From Aliarcobacter trophiarum LMG 25534 (GTDB taxonomy: Bacteria > Campylobacterota > Campylobacteria > Campylobacterales > Arcobacteraceae): 64,000 bases of DNA. The translations under genes and the position numbers were made by a program. Of this stretch, positions 35,075 through 43,976 are shown in pieces. Location of the stretch: positions 930,001 through 994,000 of the forward strand of contig NZ_CP031367.1 of NCBI RefSeq assembly GCF_003355515.1, given 5' to 3'. The notes below the pieces were generated by a model. It saw nothing but the letters and a program-made list of their open reading frames with translations, was not told the origin of the DNA and did not search any database. The stretch's first letter is position 1. Each line of letters starts with the position of its first letter.

Positions 35075-35569
35075 TTATTTATTATCTTTTATAAATTTAT
35101 TTAACTCTTCTATTTCATATTCATTAAAGACTTTTATACTATTTTCCTCTAGTAATCTTGCAGTTAAGCCTTTTTCATCTATTAAGTTTCCTAAAAATGT
35201 TCCATCATAAACTTGTTTATTCCCACAAGATGGAGATTTTGATTTTAAAAGTGCAACTTTTATACCATTTCCAAGACAAATATCCAAAGCTTTTTTAGCT
35301 CCCAACAAAAAGTTTATTGTAACATCATTTTGTTTTTCATCTAAAACTAAAAATGGTTTTTTATGGCTTTGAATCTCTGCTTTATTTCTAGGAACTCCTA
35401 ATCCACCAGCAACTTCTGGACAAATTGAGAATATCTCATTTTCGCACATAATATCCATAAAAAGCTCTTTTTGTGCAAATCTAAACCTAGGATTTAGTGC
35501 AACACTAGAGTTTGCACCATCATATCTAGTATCTTCTCCTAAAAGGCAAGATGAAACTAAGATTTTCAT
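35075..35569 (-). CDS. DUF523 protein
   Basis: This 164-residue protein has the family motifs SSCLLGEDTRYDG, SICPEVAGGLGVPR and LKSKSPSCG, whose conserved Cys residues could bind a metal or cluster. Function of DUF523 is not established. It overlaps the TtcA-like gene by 4 nt, and pairing with a tRNA thiolation-type gene may be meaningful. Confidence 0.87.
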   Translation of the reverse strand: MKILVSSCLLGEDTRYDGANSSVALNPRFRFAQKELFMDIMCENEIFSICPEVAGGLGVPRNKAEIQSHKKPFLVLDEKQNDVTINFLLGAKKALDICLGNGIKVALLKSKSPSCGNKQVYDGTFLGNLIDEKGLTARLLEENSIKVFNEYEIEELNKFIKDNK

Positions 35570-36351
35570 ATACTCTCATCTTCTTCAATATTTAACTTAA
35601 TATCATTTAAATCTTTATAAAAAAATGTTGGAAACTGAATATTTGAAAATGCTGCTTTCATAGATACAAAAATTTTTGGATTTTGTTCCTCTAGCTTTGC
35701 TAAAAGCTCTTTTGTAGTCGCTCTTGCATGAGGCATTTTTACATCAAATCTAAGTCCTGGACAGGCTTCATCTCCAATAACTCTAATTTCATTTGAACTT
35801 GCAAAAGCACGTAACTGTCTCTCTCTACAAAAAATTAAAGGACGAATTACCTCCAAACCATTGTTTGCTTTATATTTTGGAGGCATTGTTCTCATAGTTC
35901 CATTATAAAAAAGATTCATAAAATATGACTCCATTGCATCATCTAAATGGTGTCCTAATGCTACTTTATTAAATCCCTGCTCTAGTGCTGTTGTATATAA
36001 ATAACCTCTTCTCATTCTTGAGAAAAATGAACAAAAAGATGAGTTCTTTCTTATCTTTTCACCTGCTAGGTCAAAAATTTGAGTATCAATTATTTCATGC
36101 TCTATACCATGTTCTTTACAGTGATTACTTAAAAACTCTATTTGCTCACCCATACCATAAGTTATTGTTACTGCTTTAAAATCAAATTTAAAAGGTGCTT
36201 TTTTCTTCATTCTATTTAAAGTGTGCAGTAGTGTAAGTGAATCTTTACCACCACTAAATCCAACCATAATTCGGTCGCCATCTTTTATTAATCCATAAGT
36301 TGCATTTACCTTTGCTACATTAGAAGTTATTTTTTTACTTATTTCTATCAA
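35566..36351 (-). CDS. TtcA-like PP-loop ATPase
   Basis: This 261-residue protein is of the TtcA family, which thiolates cytidine 32 of tRNA. The PP-loop is clear (VGFSGGKDSLTLLH) and the middle matches TtcA (FCSFFSRMRRGYLY; VIRPLIFCRERQLRAF). In E. coli TtcA the segment is CSLCSR and its CxxC holds a 4Fe-4S cluster; here the second Cys is Phe. The region of the third cluster Cys is also altered (GDEACPGLRF). It may use a different Cys set or a different chemistry, so I give no symbol. Confidence 0.82.
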   Translation of the reverse strand: MIEISKKITSNVAKVNATYGLIKDGDRIMVGFSGGKDSLTLLHTLNRMKKKAPFKFDFKAVTITYGMGEQIEFLSNHCKEHGIEHEIIDTQIFDLAGEKIRKNSSFCSFFSRMRRGYLYTTALEQGFNKVALGHHLDDAMESYFMNLFYNGTMRTMPPKYKANNGLEVIRPLIFCRERQLRAFASSNEIRVIGDEACPGLRFDVKMPHARATTKELLAKLEEQNPKIFVSMKAAFSNIQFPTFFYKDLNDIKLNIEEDESI

Positions 36352-36461
36352 TTTATCTTATCCTAAATATTTTTTGCGATTATATCGAAAAAGTTTTAAT
36401 AAACTATTTTACTAAATTGTTATATAATATTTGCCTTTAAAATTTAATAAAAAGATTTAAA

Positions 36462-36659
36462 ATGACACTAGAAGAAGAGCAAATATTTATAGATAAAATA
36501 AAAGAGACAATTTTACCAATAGCTATCTATCTTGATGATGAGTCTATAAAAAAGATAATTAAAAATGTAGAAGAGCTAAATGAAACCCTTCCAAAAGGTT
36601 TTGGTGATATGCTTTTTGAAGAGATTATAATTTTAAAATATAATAGATTAGGAAAATAG
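36462..36659 (+). CDS. Small conserved-type protein upstream of moeA
   Basis: This 65-residue acidic protein (MTLEEEQIFIDKIKETILP..) is soluble and helical with no motif I recognise. Its stop codon directly abuts the moeA ATG with no gap, so the two are translationally coupled. A possible link to molybdenum cofactor synthesis rests only on this position. Confidence 0.65.
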   Translation: MTLEEEQIFIDKIKETILPIAIYLDDESIKKIIKNVEELNETLPKGFGDMLFEEIIILKYNRLGK

Positions 36660-37874
36660 ATGAGAGATTTTATAACTTTTCAAAAATCTATAGAGATTTT
36701 AGATAATTTAAAAATTGATAGTTTAGGTACGAAAAAAGTTTTTATATCAAACTCTTTGGGGCAAGTTTTAGCTTCTGATATAGTTGCTTTTGAAAATAGT
36801 CCAGAGTTTCCAACATCTGGTATGGATGGATATGCTATAAAGTTTGAAGATATAGAAAATGAGTTAAAAATTATAGATAAAAATCCAGCTGGTTTTATTG
36901 TAGAAAAAGAGGTACTAAATAGCACTTGTATAAAAACATTTACTGGTGCATTAATGCCAAATGGAAGTGATACTTTAGTTCCTATTGAAAATGTAGAGGT
37001 TTTTGAAGATAAAATTAAAATATTAAAACCTGTACAAAAAGGTTTTGCAGTTAGAAATGTGGGGGAAAACTACAAAAAAGATGAAGTACTTATAAAAAAA
37101 GGTACAGTTATTGGATTTAGTGAAATTGGTGTTATGGCATCATTGAATATTCCTCAAATTGATATTTTTTTAAACCCAACTATTGCAGTTGCTAGTACAG
37201 GTAGTGAGATTTTAGATTTAGGAGTTGAAAAAACAAATGCTTCACAAATAAGAAGCTCAAATCATTTAACTCTTGAGGCACTCTTTAGAAAAAATGGTGC
37301 AGAAGTTTTACAAATGGGTCCAGTTGATGATGATTTTGAAAATATCACAAACTTCTTTGTAAATGCCCTAAAAAAAGCTGATATTGTTGTAACAACGGGT
37401 GGTGTTAGTGTTGGGGATTATGATTTGGTTCAAGATGTAATTAAAGATAAACTAAAAGCAAAAGTTCTATTCCATGGAGTTTTAGTAAAACCAGGAATGC
37501 ATATTTTAGTAGCTACAAAGAGTGATAAAATAATAGTTGCTCTTCCAGGCTTTGCCTACTCTTCAACTATTACAGCTATTTTATATGTGTTACCTCTAAT
37601 ATTTAAATTTAGAAATAGTGATGAAAAACTACCATTTGTAAAAGCAAGAATAAAAGAGGATATAAAAAATACAACAAATAAAAAAGTATTTAAAGCCTGT
37701 AATGTAGAGTATAAAGATGGATTATATGAGATAGATTTTATAGGGAAAAAAGAGGGAACTAGTGCAATTTTAACAAATATGCTAGGAAATCCTGCTTTAC
37801 TTGTAGAAGATGAAAATAGTTCTTATAAGAGTGGAGAGTTAGTAGATATTCTTTTACTAAACCATTTGAAATAA
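36660..37874 (+). CDS. moeA: Molybdopterin molybdenumtransferase MoeA
   Basis: MoeA inserts molybdate into adenylylated molybdopterin. The 404-residue protein has the family segments FPTSGMDGYAIK, TGALMPNGSDTLVPIENV, ASTGSEIL, the MPT-binding VVTTGGVSVGDYDLVQ and ALPGFAYSS. The last motif normally reads LPGNPVS and is divergent, so a paralogue for tungsten or a specialised enzyme is possible. Confidence 0.88.
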   Translation: MRDFITFQKSIEILDNLKIDSLGTKKVFISNSLGQVLASDIVAFENSPEFPTSGMDGYAIKFEDIENELKIIDKNPAGFIVEKEVLNSTCIKTFTGALMPNGSDTLVPIENVEVFEDKIKILKPVQKGFAVRNVGENYKKDEVLIKKGTVIGFSEIGVMASLNIPQIDIFLNPTIAVASTGSEILDLGVEKTNASQIRSSNHLTLEALFRKNGAEVLQMGPVDDDFENITNFFVNALKKADIVVTTGGVSVGDYDLVQDVIKDKLKAKVLFHGVLVKPGMHILVATKSDKIIVALPGFAYSSTITAILYVLPLIFKFRNSDEKLPFVKARIKEDIKNTTNKKVFKACNVEYKDGLYEIDFIGKKEGTSAILTNMLGNPALLVEDENSSYKSGELVDILLLNHLK

Positions 37875-37893
37875 TTTTGAAATAGCTAAAAAA

Positions 37894-38790
37894 GTGGAAA
37901 ATAAAAATATCTTTTTTCTCCTTATTGTAGTATCTATGATTTTTTGGGGAGCATCTTGGATTAGTACAAAAGTACTTACAAACTATATAAATGCCTATGA
38001 AATGGTATTTTTAAGAATGGGAATATGTTTTTTATCTATGTTACCATTTATTTTTATCTTTAAAATGAGTTATAAACTTAATTTTAAAACTCTTATTTTA
38101 GTTCTTTTTGCCTCTTTGTTTTTGGTTTTATACTCTGTTTTTATGTTTTTAGGCGTTGAACATGGAACAGGAAGTTTAGGTGGAGCTATGGTTCCTTCTA
38201 TGATCCCAATAATTACCTATATATTTGTAGCAATTTTAAATAAGAAAACAATTAGTTTAAAACACTCTTTTGCTTTGGTTTTAGGTGGTTTTGGTGTTTT
38301 AAATATGATAAATATCTATCAATTTGATAGCTCTATAATTTTTAGTAAATATAATATCTATTTTATAGTAGCATCTAGCCTTTGGGCAATACTTACAATA
38401 ATTACATCAAAGTCAACAAAAATAAACGCCTTTGTATTTACAACATATACATATTTAATCTCTAGTTCTGTTTTATATATTTTATTTATTGATAATTCAA
38501 TATTCCAAAGAACTTTGGAGTTTGATTCTATTTTCTGGTTTAATATATTTGTAGTAACACTTTTAAGCACAACTTTTGCAACTTCTATATATTTTTTTGG
38601 AGCTGCTAAATATGGAGCAAAAGAGGTTTCAAGTTTTGTATTTTTAGTTCCAGCAAGTGCTATTTTAATTGGAAATATATTTTTAGATGAAAAAATAGAG
38701 TTTTCTACAATAATTGGAGTTTTGTTTGCAATGATTGCTATATATATTTTAAATAATTTAAGATTTCCTAAAATATTTAAGAAAACTTAA
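37894..38790 (+). CDS. EamA/DMT-family transporter
   Basis: This 298-residue protein has ten predicted membrane helices and the two EamA repeats (MIFWGASWISTKVL at the start; SFVFLVPASAILIGNIFLDEKIEF near the end). DMT proteins export metabolites; the substrate is unknown. The start is GTG at 37894 with only a weak ribosome site, 19 bp after moeA. Confidence 0.87.
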   Translation: MENKNIFFLLIVVSMIFWGASWISTKVLTNYINAYEMVFLRMGICFLSMLPFIFIFKMSYKLNFKTLILVLFASLFLVLYSVFMFLGVEHGTGSLGGAMVPSMIPIITYIFVAILNKKTISLKHSFALVLGGFGVLNMINIYQFDSSIIFSKYNIYFIVASSLWAILTIITSKSTKINAFVFTTYTYLISSSVLYILFIDNSIFQRTLEFDSIFWFNIFVVTLLSTTFATSIYFFGAAKYGAKEVSSFVFLVPASAILIGNIFLDEKIEFSTIIGVLFAMIAIYILNNLRFPKIFKKT

Positions 38791-38795
38791 AACTA

Positions 38796-39686
38796 TTAAT
38801 TTAACGAACAAGTTTTTAAATCTCCACTATAAAAACCTTTTTTTAGTGCCTCCATTCTTTGAAATGAGCTTCCATGAGTAAATGAATCAGGAACTACATA
38901 ACCAAGAGATCGTTTTTGCAAAGTATCATCTCCAATAGCACTAGCAGCTCTAAGCCCAGCTTCTAAATCACCCTCTTGTATTGAACCAAATATAGATTTT
39001 GAGTAATATGCCCAAATTCCAGCATAACAATCAGCTTGAAGTTCTACTTTTACTTGTAGAGCATTTTGTTCTGTTTTTGAAAGCTTTTGTTTTTGATTTT
39101 GAATACTATTTAAAGTTCCTAAAAGATTTTGTACATGATGCCCTATTTCATGGGCTACTACATAAGCTTGTGCAAAATCTCCAGGAGCTTTGTATTTTTT
39201 TGCTAACTCATCAAAAAAGGATAAATCTAAATATACCTTTTTATCAACAGGACAATAAAAAGGTCCAACTTGAGAAGATGCAAAACCACATCCACTATTT
39301 ATTCCTCCTCTAAAAAGTACAAGTTTTGCATCTTTATATGAATAACCATTCTCTCTTAAAACATCTCTCCAAATATCCTCTGTTTGAGCCAAAACAGCAC
39401 TTACAAAACTAGCTTGTCTATCATCATACTCTTTGTTTAAAACTTGTTTAGTTTGTGATTGAGAGCTTACCTCACTATCTAAAAGTGCCAAAGGATTTAT
39501 TCCAAAACCAAAGTATAAAACAGCTCCAACTACCAAAATTATTCTTCCAATTGTTGTTCCAAAAAGAGTTTTTATAATAGGTAGTAGTGATACTATAGAA
39601 CCACTTCTTGTTTTAGTTCCAAAGCTTTGAGACTCACCTCTTCTATCTTCTATATTTGAGCTTCTTCTATTATCTTCCCACTTCAT
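38796..39686 (-). CDS. ypfJ: Neutral zinc metallopeptidase, YpfJ type
   Basis: This 296-residue protein matches the YpfJ/KPN_02809 family from the N-terminus (MKWEDNRRSSNIEDRRG) on. It has one membrane helix (about 40-65) and a zinc motif HEIGHHVQ (HExxH) with ELQADCYAGIWAY downstream. It is anchored with the catalytic part probably outside the membrane. It lies 4 bp after rmuC. Confidence 0.9.
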   Translation of the reverse strand: MKWEDNRRSSNIEDRRGESQSFGTKTRSGSIVSLLPIIKTLFGTTIGRIILVVGAVLYFGFGINPLALLDSEVSSQSQTKQVLNKEYDDRQASFVSAVLAQTEDIWRDVLRENGYSYKDAKLVLFRGGINSGCGFASSQVGPFYCPVDKKVYLDLSFFDELAKKYKAPGDFAQAYVVAHEIGHHVQNLLGTLNSIQNQKQKLSKTEQNALQVKVELQADCYAGIWAYYSKSIFGSIQEGDLEAGLRAASAIGDDTLQKRSLGYVVPDSFTHGSSFQRMEALKKGFYSGDLKTCSLN

Positions 39687-39690
39687 CTTA

Positions 39691-40857
39691 TTAATCCTCT
39701 TTTATAAACTTACTATTTATAGTTTTATTTGGTTTTACTCCTAAGTCTAAAAATTTTTCTGCTCTTGAAATAAGATTTCCTCTTCCTGAGCTTAGTTTAT
39801 TTATTGCATTTTCATAAGAGTTTTTACTTTTATCTATACTTTTTCCAATCTCTTCAAAATCAGTTAAAAAACCAACAAATTTATCATATAAATCGGCAGC
39901 TTGTTTAGAAATCTCTTTTGCATTTTCATTTTGTCTGCTATCTTGCCAAAGATTTTCAATAACTTTTAGGCTTGAGTATAGTGTTGTTGGTGAAACCAAA
40001 ACTATATTTGACTTTAAGGCAGTTTCAAAAAGAGTCTTATTCTGTGATAGTGCAATAGTAAAAGCCCCTTCTATAGGAATAAACATTAAAACAAAATCTA
40101 AAGTTCTAAGCTCTTCTAATTTTGCATAATCTTTTGAGCTTAAATCTTTTATATGGTTTTTTATTGAGTTTATAAGCTTTGTAATTGCTTCATTTTTCTC
40201 TATTTCATTTTCACTATTGAAATAATCAACATAAGAGTTTAAAGATAGTTTTGAGTCTATTATAATATCTTTATTGCTTGGTAGATGAACTACTACATCA
40301 GGTCTTAAAATGTTTCCAGAACTATTTTTGTATGAATTTTGAACCTTATACTCTATATCTTTTCTAAGTCCTGATTGATTTAAAATTGATTCTAAAATCA
40401 TCTCACCCCAATCACCTTGTATTTTACTTTGACCTTTTAGAGCCTTTGTAAGATTTAAAGCATCATTTGAGATTTGATTATTTAGCTCTTTTAAATTTTT
40501 TATCTCTCCTAAAAGAGAACTTCTTTGTTTTGTCTCTTCTGTAAAAACTTCATTTACCCTATTCCCAAATAGATTTAATTGAGTTTTAAAAGGTTCTAAA
40601 ATCTGATTAATATTTTGGTTTGACTTTTTTGAGTTATCTTCAAAGATTTTTGAAGTGATATTTTCAATCTCAGCTTTTAATAAAGTTTGATTTTCTCTAT
40701 TTTGTACAATAGAAACCTCTAAAAACTCTTTTTCTAGTTCTAAACTTTTTATTTTTGATCTATATTTTTCTACTATATAAAACAAAATAGTTACAAATAG
40801 TATAAAAACTATTGCAACTATTAAATAAAAGTTTATAGCTTCAAAGCTATATATCAT
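39691..40857 (-). CDS. rmuC: DNA recombination protein RmuC
   Basis: RmuC proteins limit DNA inversions and carry a PD-(D/E)XK-like nuclease fold. The 388-residue protein has an N-terminal membrane helix (LIVAIVFILFVTILFYI), a long coiled coil (about 30-130) and the RmuC core (GDWGEMILESILNQSG; RPDVVVHLPSNKDIIIDSKLSL). It overlaps the M48 protease gene by 4 nt. Confidence 0.92.
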   Translation of the reverse strand: MIYSFEAINFYLIVAIVFILFVTILFYIVEKYRSKIKSLELEKEFLEVSIVQNRENQTLLKAEIENITSKIFEDNSKKSNQNINQILEPFKTQLNLFGNRVNEVFTEETKQRSSLLGEIKNLKELNNQISNDALNLTKALKGQSKIQGDWGEMILESILNQSGLRKDIEYKVQNSYKNSSGNILRPDVVVHLPSNKDIIIDSKLSLNSYVDYFNSENEIEKNEAITKLINSIKNHIKDLSSKDYAKLEELRTLDFVLMFIPIEGAFTIALSQNKTLFETALKSNIVLVSPTTLYSSLKVIENLWQDSRQNENAKEISKQAADLYDKFVGFLTDFEEIGKSIDKSKNSYENAINKLSSGRGNLISRAEKFLDLGVKPNKTINSKFIKED

Positions 40858-42071
40858 ACAAAGCTCTCTTTTTCAACATCATATCCTAGCTCCTTAAATC
40901 GCTCAATTAAAGGTGGATGAGAGAAGTAGAAAAAGATATAAATTTTGTGCGAATATGGAAATGATTTATTCTCATTTGCAAGTTTTAATAAAGCACTTAC
41001 TAAATCAACCTTTCTTGTAAGCTTTGATCCAAAACTATCAGCAGCATATTCGTTATGTCTTGAAATAAGAGAGATTAAAGGCATTAAAAAAAAGCTCAAA
41101 GCTGGTGAAAAGATTAAAAACAGTGCAATGATTGAAGCTGGTTCACTGTTTAATCCAAGTCTTAAAAATAGTTCCTCATTTAGATTTCCAAAAATAGCGA
41201 AGAAAATAAACATAATAAATCCCATAATACCAATATTTTTTAGAATATCTCCATTTTTAAAATGCCCTAACTCATGCCCTAAAACAGCCAACAATTCTCC
41301 ATGAGTTAATTTCTCAACTAAAGTATCAAAAAGCACCACTCTTTTTGTTCTTCCAAGCCCTCCAAAATATGCATTTAATCTATTATCTCTCTTACTTGCA
41401 TCTACACTAAAAACTCCACTACTTTTAAATCCAACATCTTTTAAAAGAGTGTTTATTTTCTCTTCAAGTTCACTATCCTTTAACTTTTCAAATTTATCAA
41501 ACATCTTATCTCTAATAACTGGATAAAGCATATTTATTAAAATAATAACAGCAAAAATAAAAGCAAATGCCCAAATCCACCAATATGAAAATGATAAAAT
41601 AATATAAGAGACTATTGCAATTACAATTGAGCCAAAAACTATTGTAAGGAGTGCAGTTTTTATTGAATCTTTTATATATAAAGAGCTAGTAATATTTGAA
41701 AACCCATACTTCTTATCTAGTTTAAAAGTTTGATAAATAGAAAATGGAAGAGTAAATATATAGTTTAAAATTAAAAATATATTTATAAAAACAACAGCTT
41801 TTAAAATTTGTGACTCAAAACTCAAAAAACTATCTAAAAATTTAAGTCCAAATCCAATCCAAAAAACAAAAATTATAAAATCAAAAAAAGAGCTAACAAT
41901 TGCTAGTTTTTCCTTTTCAATACTATAATTTGCAGCTTCGTAATATCTTTTTGTGTCTAAAATAATAGCTCTTTTTTTCATATTCTCTTTTACAAATCCA
42001 ATTTGCATAAAAGATGTATATAGTGAAAAGAAGAGATAAAAACAGTATAAAACTATAAAAAATTGTAACAA
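40854..42071 (-). CDS. M48-family membrane metalloprotease
   Basis: This 405-residue protein resembles Ste24/CAAX-type M48 peptidases. It has several membrane helices and the zinc motif LGHELGHFKNG (HExxH) with the third ligand Glu in NEYAADSFG. The N-terminal KRYYEAANYSIEKEKL is typical of the group. It probably degrades or processes membrane proteins. The start is TTG at 42071, preceded by AGGA. It is the first gene of the M48-rmuC-ypfJ run. Confidence 0.9.
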   Translation of the reverse strand: MLQFFIVLYCFYLFFSLYTSFMQIGFVKENMKKRAIILDTKRYYEAANYSIEKEKLAIVSSFFDFIIFVFWIGFGLKFLDSFLSFESQILKAVVFINIFLILNYIFTLPFSIYQTFKLDKKYGFSNITSSLYIKDSIKTALLTIVFGSIVIAIVSYIILSFSYWWIWAFAFIFAVIILINMLYPVIRDKMFDKFEKLKDSELEEKINTLLKDVGFKSSGVFSVDASKRDNRLNAYFGGLGRTKRVVLFDTLVEKLTHGELLAVLGHELGHFKNGDILKNIGIMGFIMFIFFAIFGNLNEELFLRLGLNSEPASIIALFLIFSPALSFFLMPLISLISRHNEYAADSFGSKLTRKVDLVSALLKLANENKSFPYSHKIYIFFYFSHPPLIERFKELGYDVEKESFV

Positions 42072-42102
42072 TTCAAATCCTTTTTAAAAATTAGTATATA
42101 TT

Positions 42103-42585
42103 TTATTCAAATTTTGCTACAAACTCATTTAATCTATTTATTATTGATCTATCTTTGCTAAAATATACAATCTCATAATTATCTTCAAAAGATTTTTTTG
42201 TGAAGTTTAAGCTTCCTATCATTGCTTGTTTTTTATCAATTAACATCATTTTTAGGTGCATCTTTTTATCTGCTAAAATTACATTTATTTTTGCATCTTT
42301 TAGCATATTATAAATCTCATCTTGACTTTCTACTTTTTCTTTATCAAGTAAAACAGTTATTTTAACCCCATTTTTTGAGGCTTTTATCAAATCTTTTGCA
42401 ATACTTTTATATGAAAAGTTATACATTGCCAAAAATATTGTATCCCTTGAACTTAAAATCTCATATCTTATTTTTTCTTTTAAGTAGCCAGATTCATCTG
42501 GCAAAATAAAAGTTTGACTTTGAGTAAAGTTTTGATTTGAATACAAATTTATAATAAAAATTAGTAAAAGTATTAGTTTTTTCAT
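42103..42585 (-). CDS. Exported PLD-family nuclease, NucT-like
   Basis: This 160-residue protein has a signal peptide (MKKLILLLIFIINLYS) and one phospholipase-D motif (HLKMMLIDKKQAMIGSLNFT: H-x-K-x4-D with the trailing GSxN). Single-HKD exported nucleases such as NucT of Helicobacter act as dimers and process DNA during uptake; that role is possible here. I chose the ATG at 42585, which follows GGAGAA, over the track-like start at 42606. Confidence 0.85.
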   Translation of the reverse strand: MKKLILLLIFIINLYSNQNFTQSQTFILPDESGYLKEKIRYEILSSRDTIFLAMYNFSYKSIAKDLIKASKNGVKITVLLDKEKVESQDEIYNMLKDAKINVILADKKMHLKMMLIDKKQAMIGSLNFTKKSFEDNYEIVYFSKDRSIINRLNEFVAKFE

Positions 42586-42586
42586 A

Positions 42587-42952
42587 TTAATTCTCCAATA
42601 TTTCAAATATATGAGTTGGTATTTTTGATGGTTTTTTATATTTTAAAAATGCCAATTTAAACTCTGCTTCAAAAATCAACTCATCTTCTTTATATATCTC
42701 TTGTTTCATAATAATTGAAGCCAGTTTTTTCTCTAAAAGTTTTGTTTTAACTTCTAAAATATCTGCAAATTTTGCAGATTTTATCCAGTTTGCTTTGCAC
42801 TCTTTTACTACAAAAAACTCATCTTTTGAGTGTGGAAGCATACCTTTTTGAAAAAATAGTTCACTTCTCGCTCTTTCACAAAAGTTTAAATAGTTTGAGT
42901 GATAAACCATATCTCCACAATCTGTATCTTCGTAATAGACTCTTATTTTCAT
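42587..42952 (-). CDS. ybgC: YbgC-type acyl-CoA thioesterase
   Basis: This 121-residue hot-dog-fold thioesterase has the YbgC signature (YYEDTDCGDMVYHSNYLNFCERAR), including the catalytic Asp. In other bacteria YbgC is linked to the Tol-Pal operon; here it lies next to a NucT-like gene. Its stop is 1 bp before the start of that gene. Confidence 0.92.
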   Translation of the reverse strand: MKIRVYYEDTDCGDMVYHSNYLNFCERARSELFFQKGMLPHSKDEFFVVKECKANWIKSAKFADILEVKTKLLEKKLASIIMKQEIYKEDELIFEAEFKLAFLKYKKPSKIPTHIFEILEN

Positions 42953-43029
42953 CTTTAAAGCTCCTTGAAATTAACTCTTTTTTTCTATATTCTTTGTAGA
43001 TAAATTTAGAGCATTATTCTATTTTTTTA

Positions 43030-43063
43030 TTAAGATTGATTTAATAGAGTAAATTAATCTTAA
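43030..43063. repeat. 14-bp inverted repeat in intergenic gap
   Basis: TTAAGATTGATTTA (43030-43043) pairs with TAAATTAATCTTAA (43050-43063) apart from one G-T position, with a 6-nt loop. It lies between the orphan gene at 43101 and ybgC, both on the minus strand. The absence of a T run on that strand makes it a weak terminator; it could be an operator for ybgC. Confidence 0.5.
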
Positions 43064-43100
43064 ATTATCGTTGATTAATTTTCTAACTTAATTTGATAAT

Positions 43101-43376
43101 CTACCATAAAGATAGAGTTTGAGTATCTTCTTTTAGCTCATTTGTCTCAAGAAATATATTTTTATTATAATCAAGATATAAGCTATAATCACCAATATAA
43201 AAACTATTTTCAATATCTTTTTTATTAAAATATCCCAAATCTTCACTATTTAAAAAATTAGATAGATGGTACTCTACCAAAGATGGAGACATAGTGTCTA
43301 AAATACTCTCTAAGTCTCCAAAAGTATCCACTCCAAAAAGGTTTAAAATACTATTTTTATCTACTAAAACCAACAT
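43101..43376 (-). CDS. Unknown small acidic protein
   Basis: This 91-residue protein has no recognised domain. It is acidic, rich in Asp, Leu and Asn, and has repeated short aromatic segments (GYFNKKD, SFYIGDYSLYLDY). It lies 10 bp after the coiled-coil gene at 43387 and is probably cotranscribed. Confidence 0.55.
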   Translation of the reverse strand: MLVLVDKNSILNLFGVDTFGDLESILDTMSPSLVEYHLSNFLNSEDLGYFNKKDIENSFYIGDYSLYLDYNKNIFLETNELKEDTQTLSLW

Positions 43377-43386
43377 AAATTTTAAG

Positions 43387-43914
43387 CTACTGTTTTATTC
43401 CAAGAATGGAGTCTAGTCTTCCATCTGTTAAATCAATTTTGTTGTCATCTTCAGTTTTTTCAAAAACCTCTTCTTCATTTTCTAAATCATTATTTCCTTG
43501 CTCATAAGCAAAAATATTATCTTCCTCTTGTTTCTCATCTTCAACACTTTGATTACTGTTTTTCTCAAAAGAGTTATCTAAAAGATTTTGAGAAAGTGCT
43601 GGATTAAAAGTTCTATTATCATCCTCTTTCTCTTCTTCTTTTACTGTTGTAATAGAAGGGGCACTTTTATTTAAAATTACTTCTATTTGCCCCAGCATAC
43701 TGTAAATAGTATTTTTATCATCTTCTGTATTACTCTTAAGCTCATTAACACTTTTCTCTAAATCCTCTTTTATTAACTCTAAATTTAAAACTTCGTCCTC
43801 TAGCTCATTTACTCTTTGCTTAAGATCTCCATTCTCTCCTTGAAGCTCTTCATAGGCCTTGATTAAGCTTGTTAAGGCTTCATTTAGTTTTAAAATTGTT
43901 TCTGCATTTGTCAT
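43387..43914 (-). CDS. Coiled-coil acidic protein of unknown function
   Basis: This 175-residue protein has an N-terminal coiled coil (about 5-80; heptads such as LKQRVNELEDEVLNLELIKEDL), a disordered Asp/Glu/Asn-rich middle and a C-terminal short motif (DGRLDSILGIKQ) that looks like a conserved peptide-binding tail. The layout suggests a scaffold or adaptor. It is upstream of the small gene at 43101 and 62 bp after the M3 peptidase gene. Confidence 0.65.
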   Translation of the reverse strand: MTNAETILKLNEALTSLIKAYEELQGENGDLKQRVNELEDEVLNLELIKEDLEKSVNELKSNTEDDKNTIYSMLGQIEVILNKSAPSITTVKEEEKEDDNRTFNPALSQNLLDNSFEKNSNQSVEDEKQEEDNIFAYEQGNNDLENEEEVFEKTEDDNKIDLTDGRLDSILGIKQ

Positions 43915-43976
43915 AGTTTTTAATCCTTTATCGCTTATATAAAAATTTATTTAAATAGTATTATTACAAAATTTAG

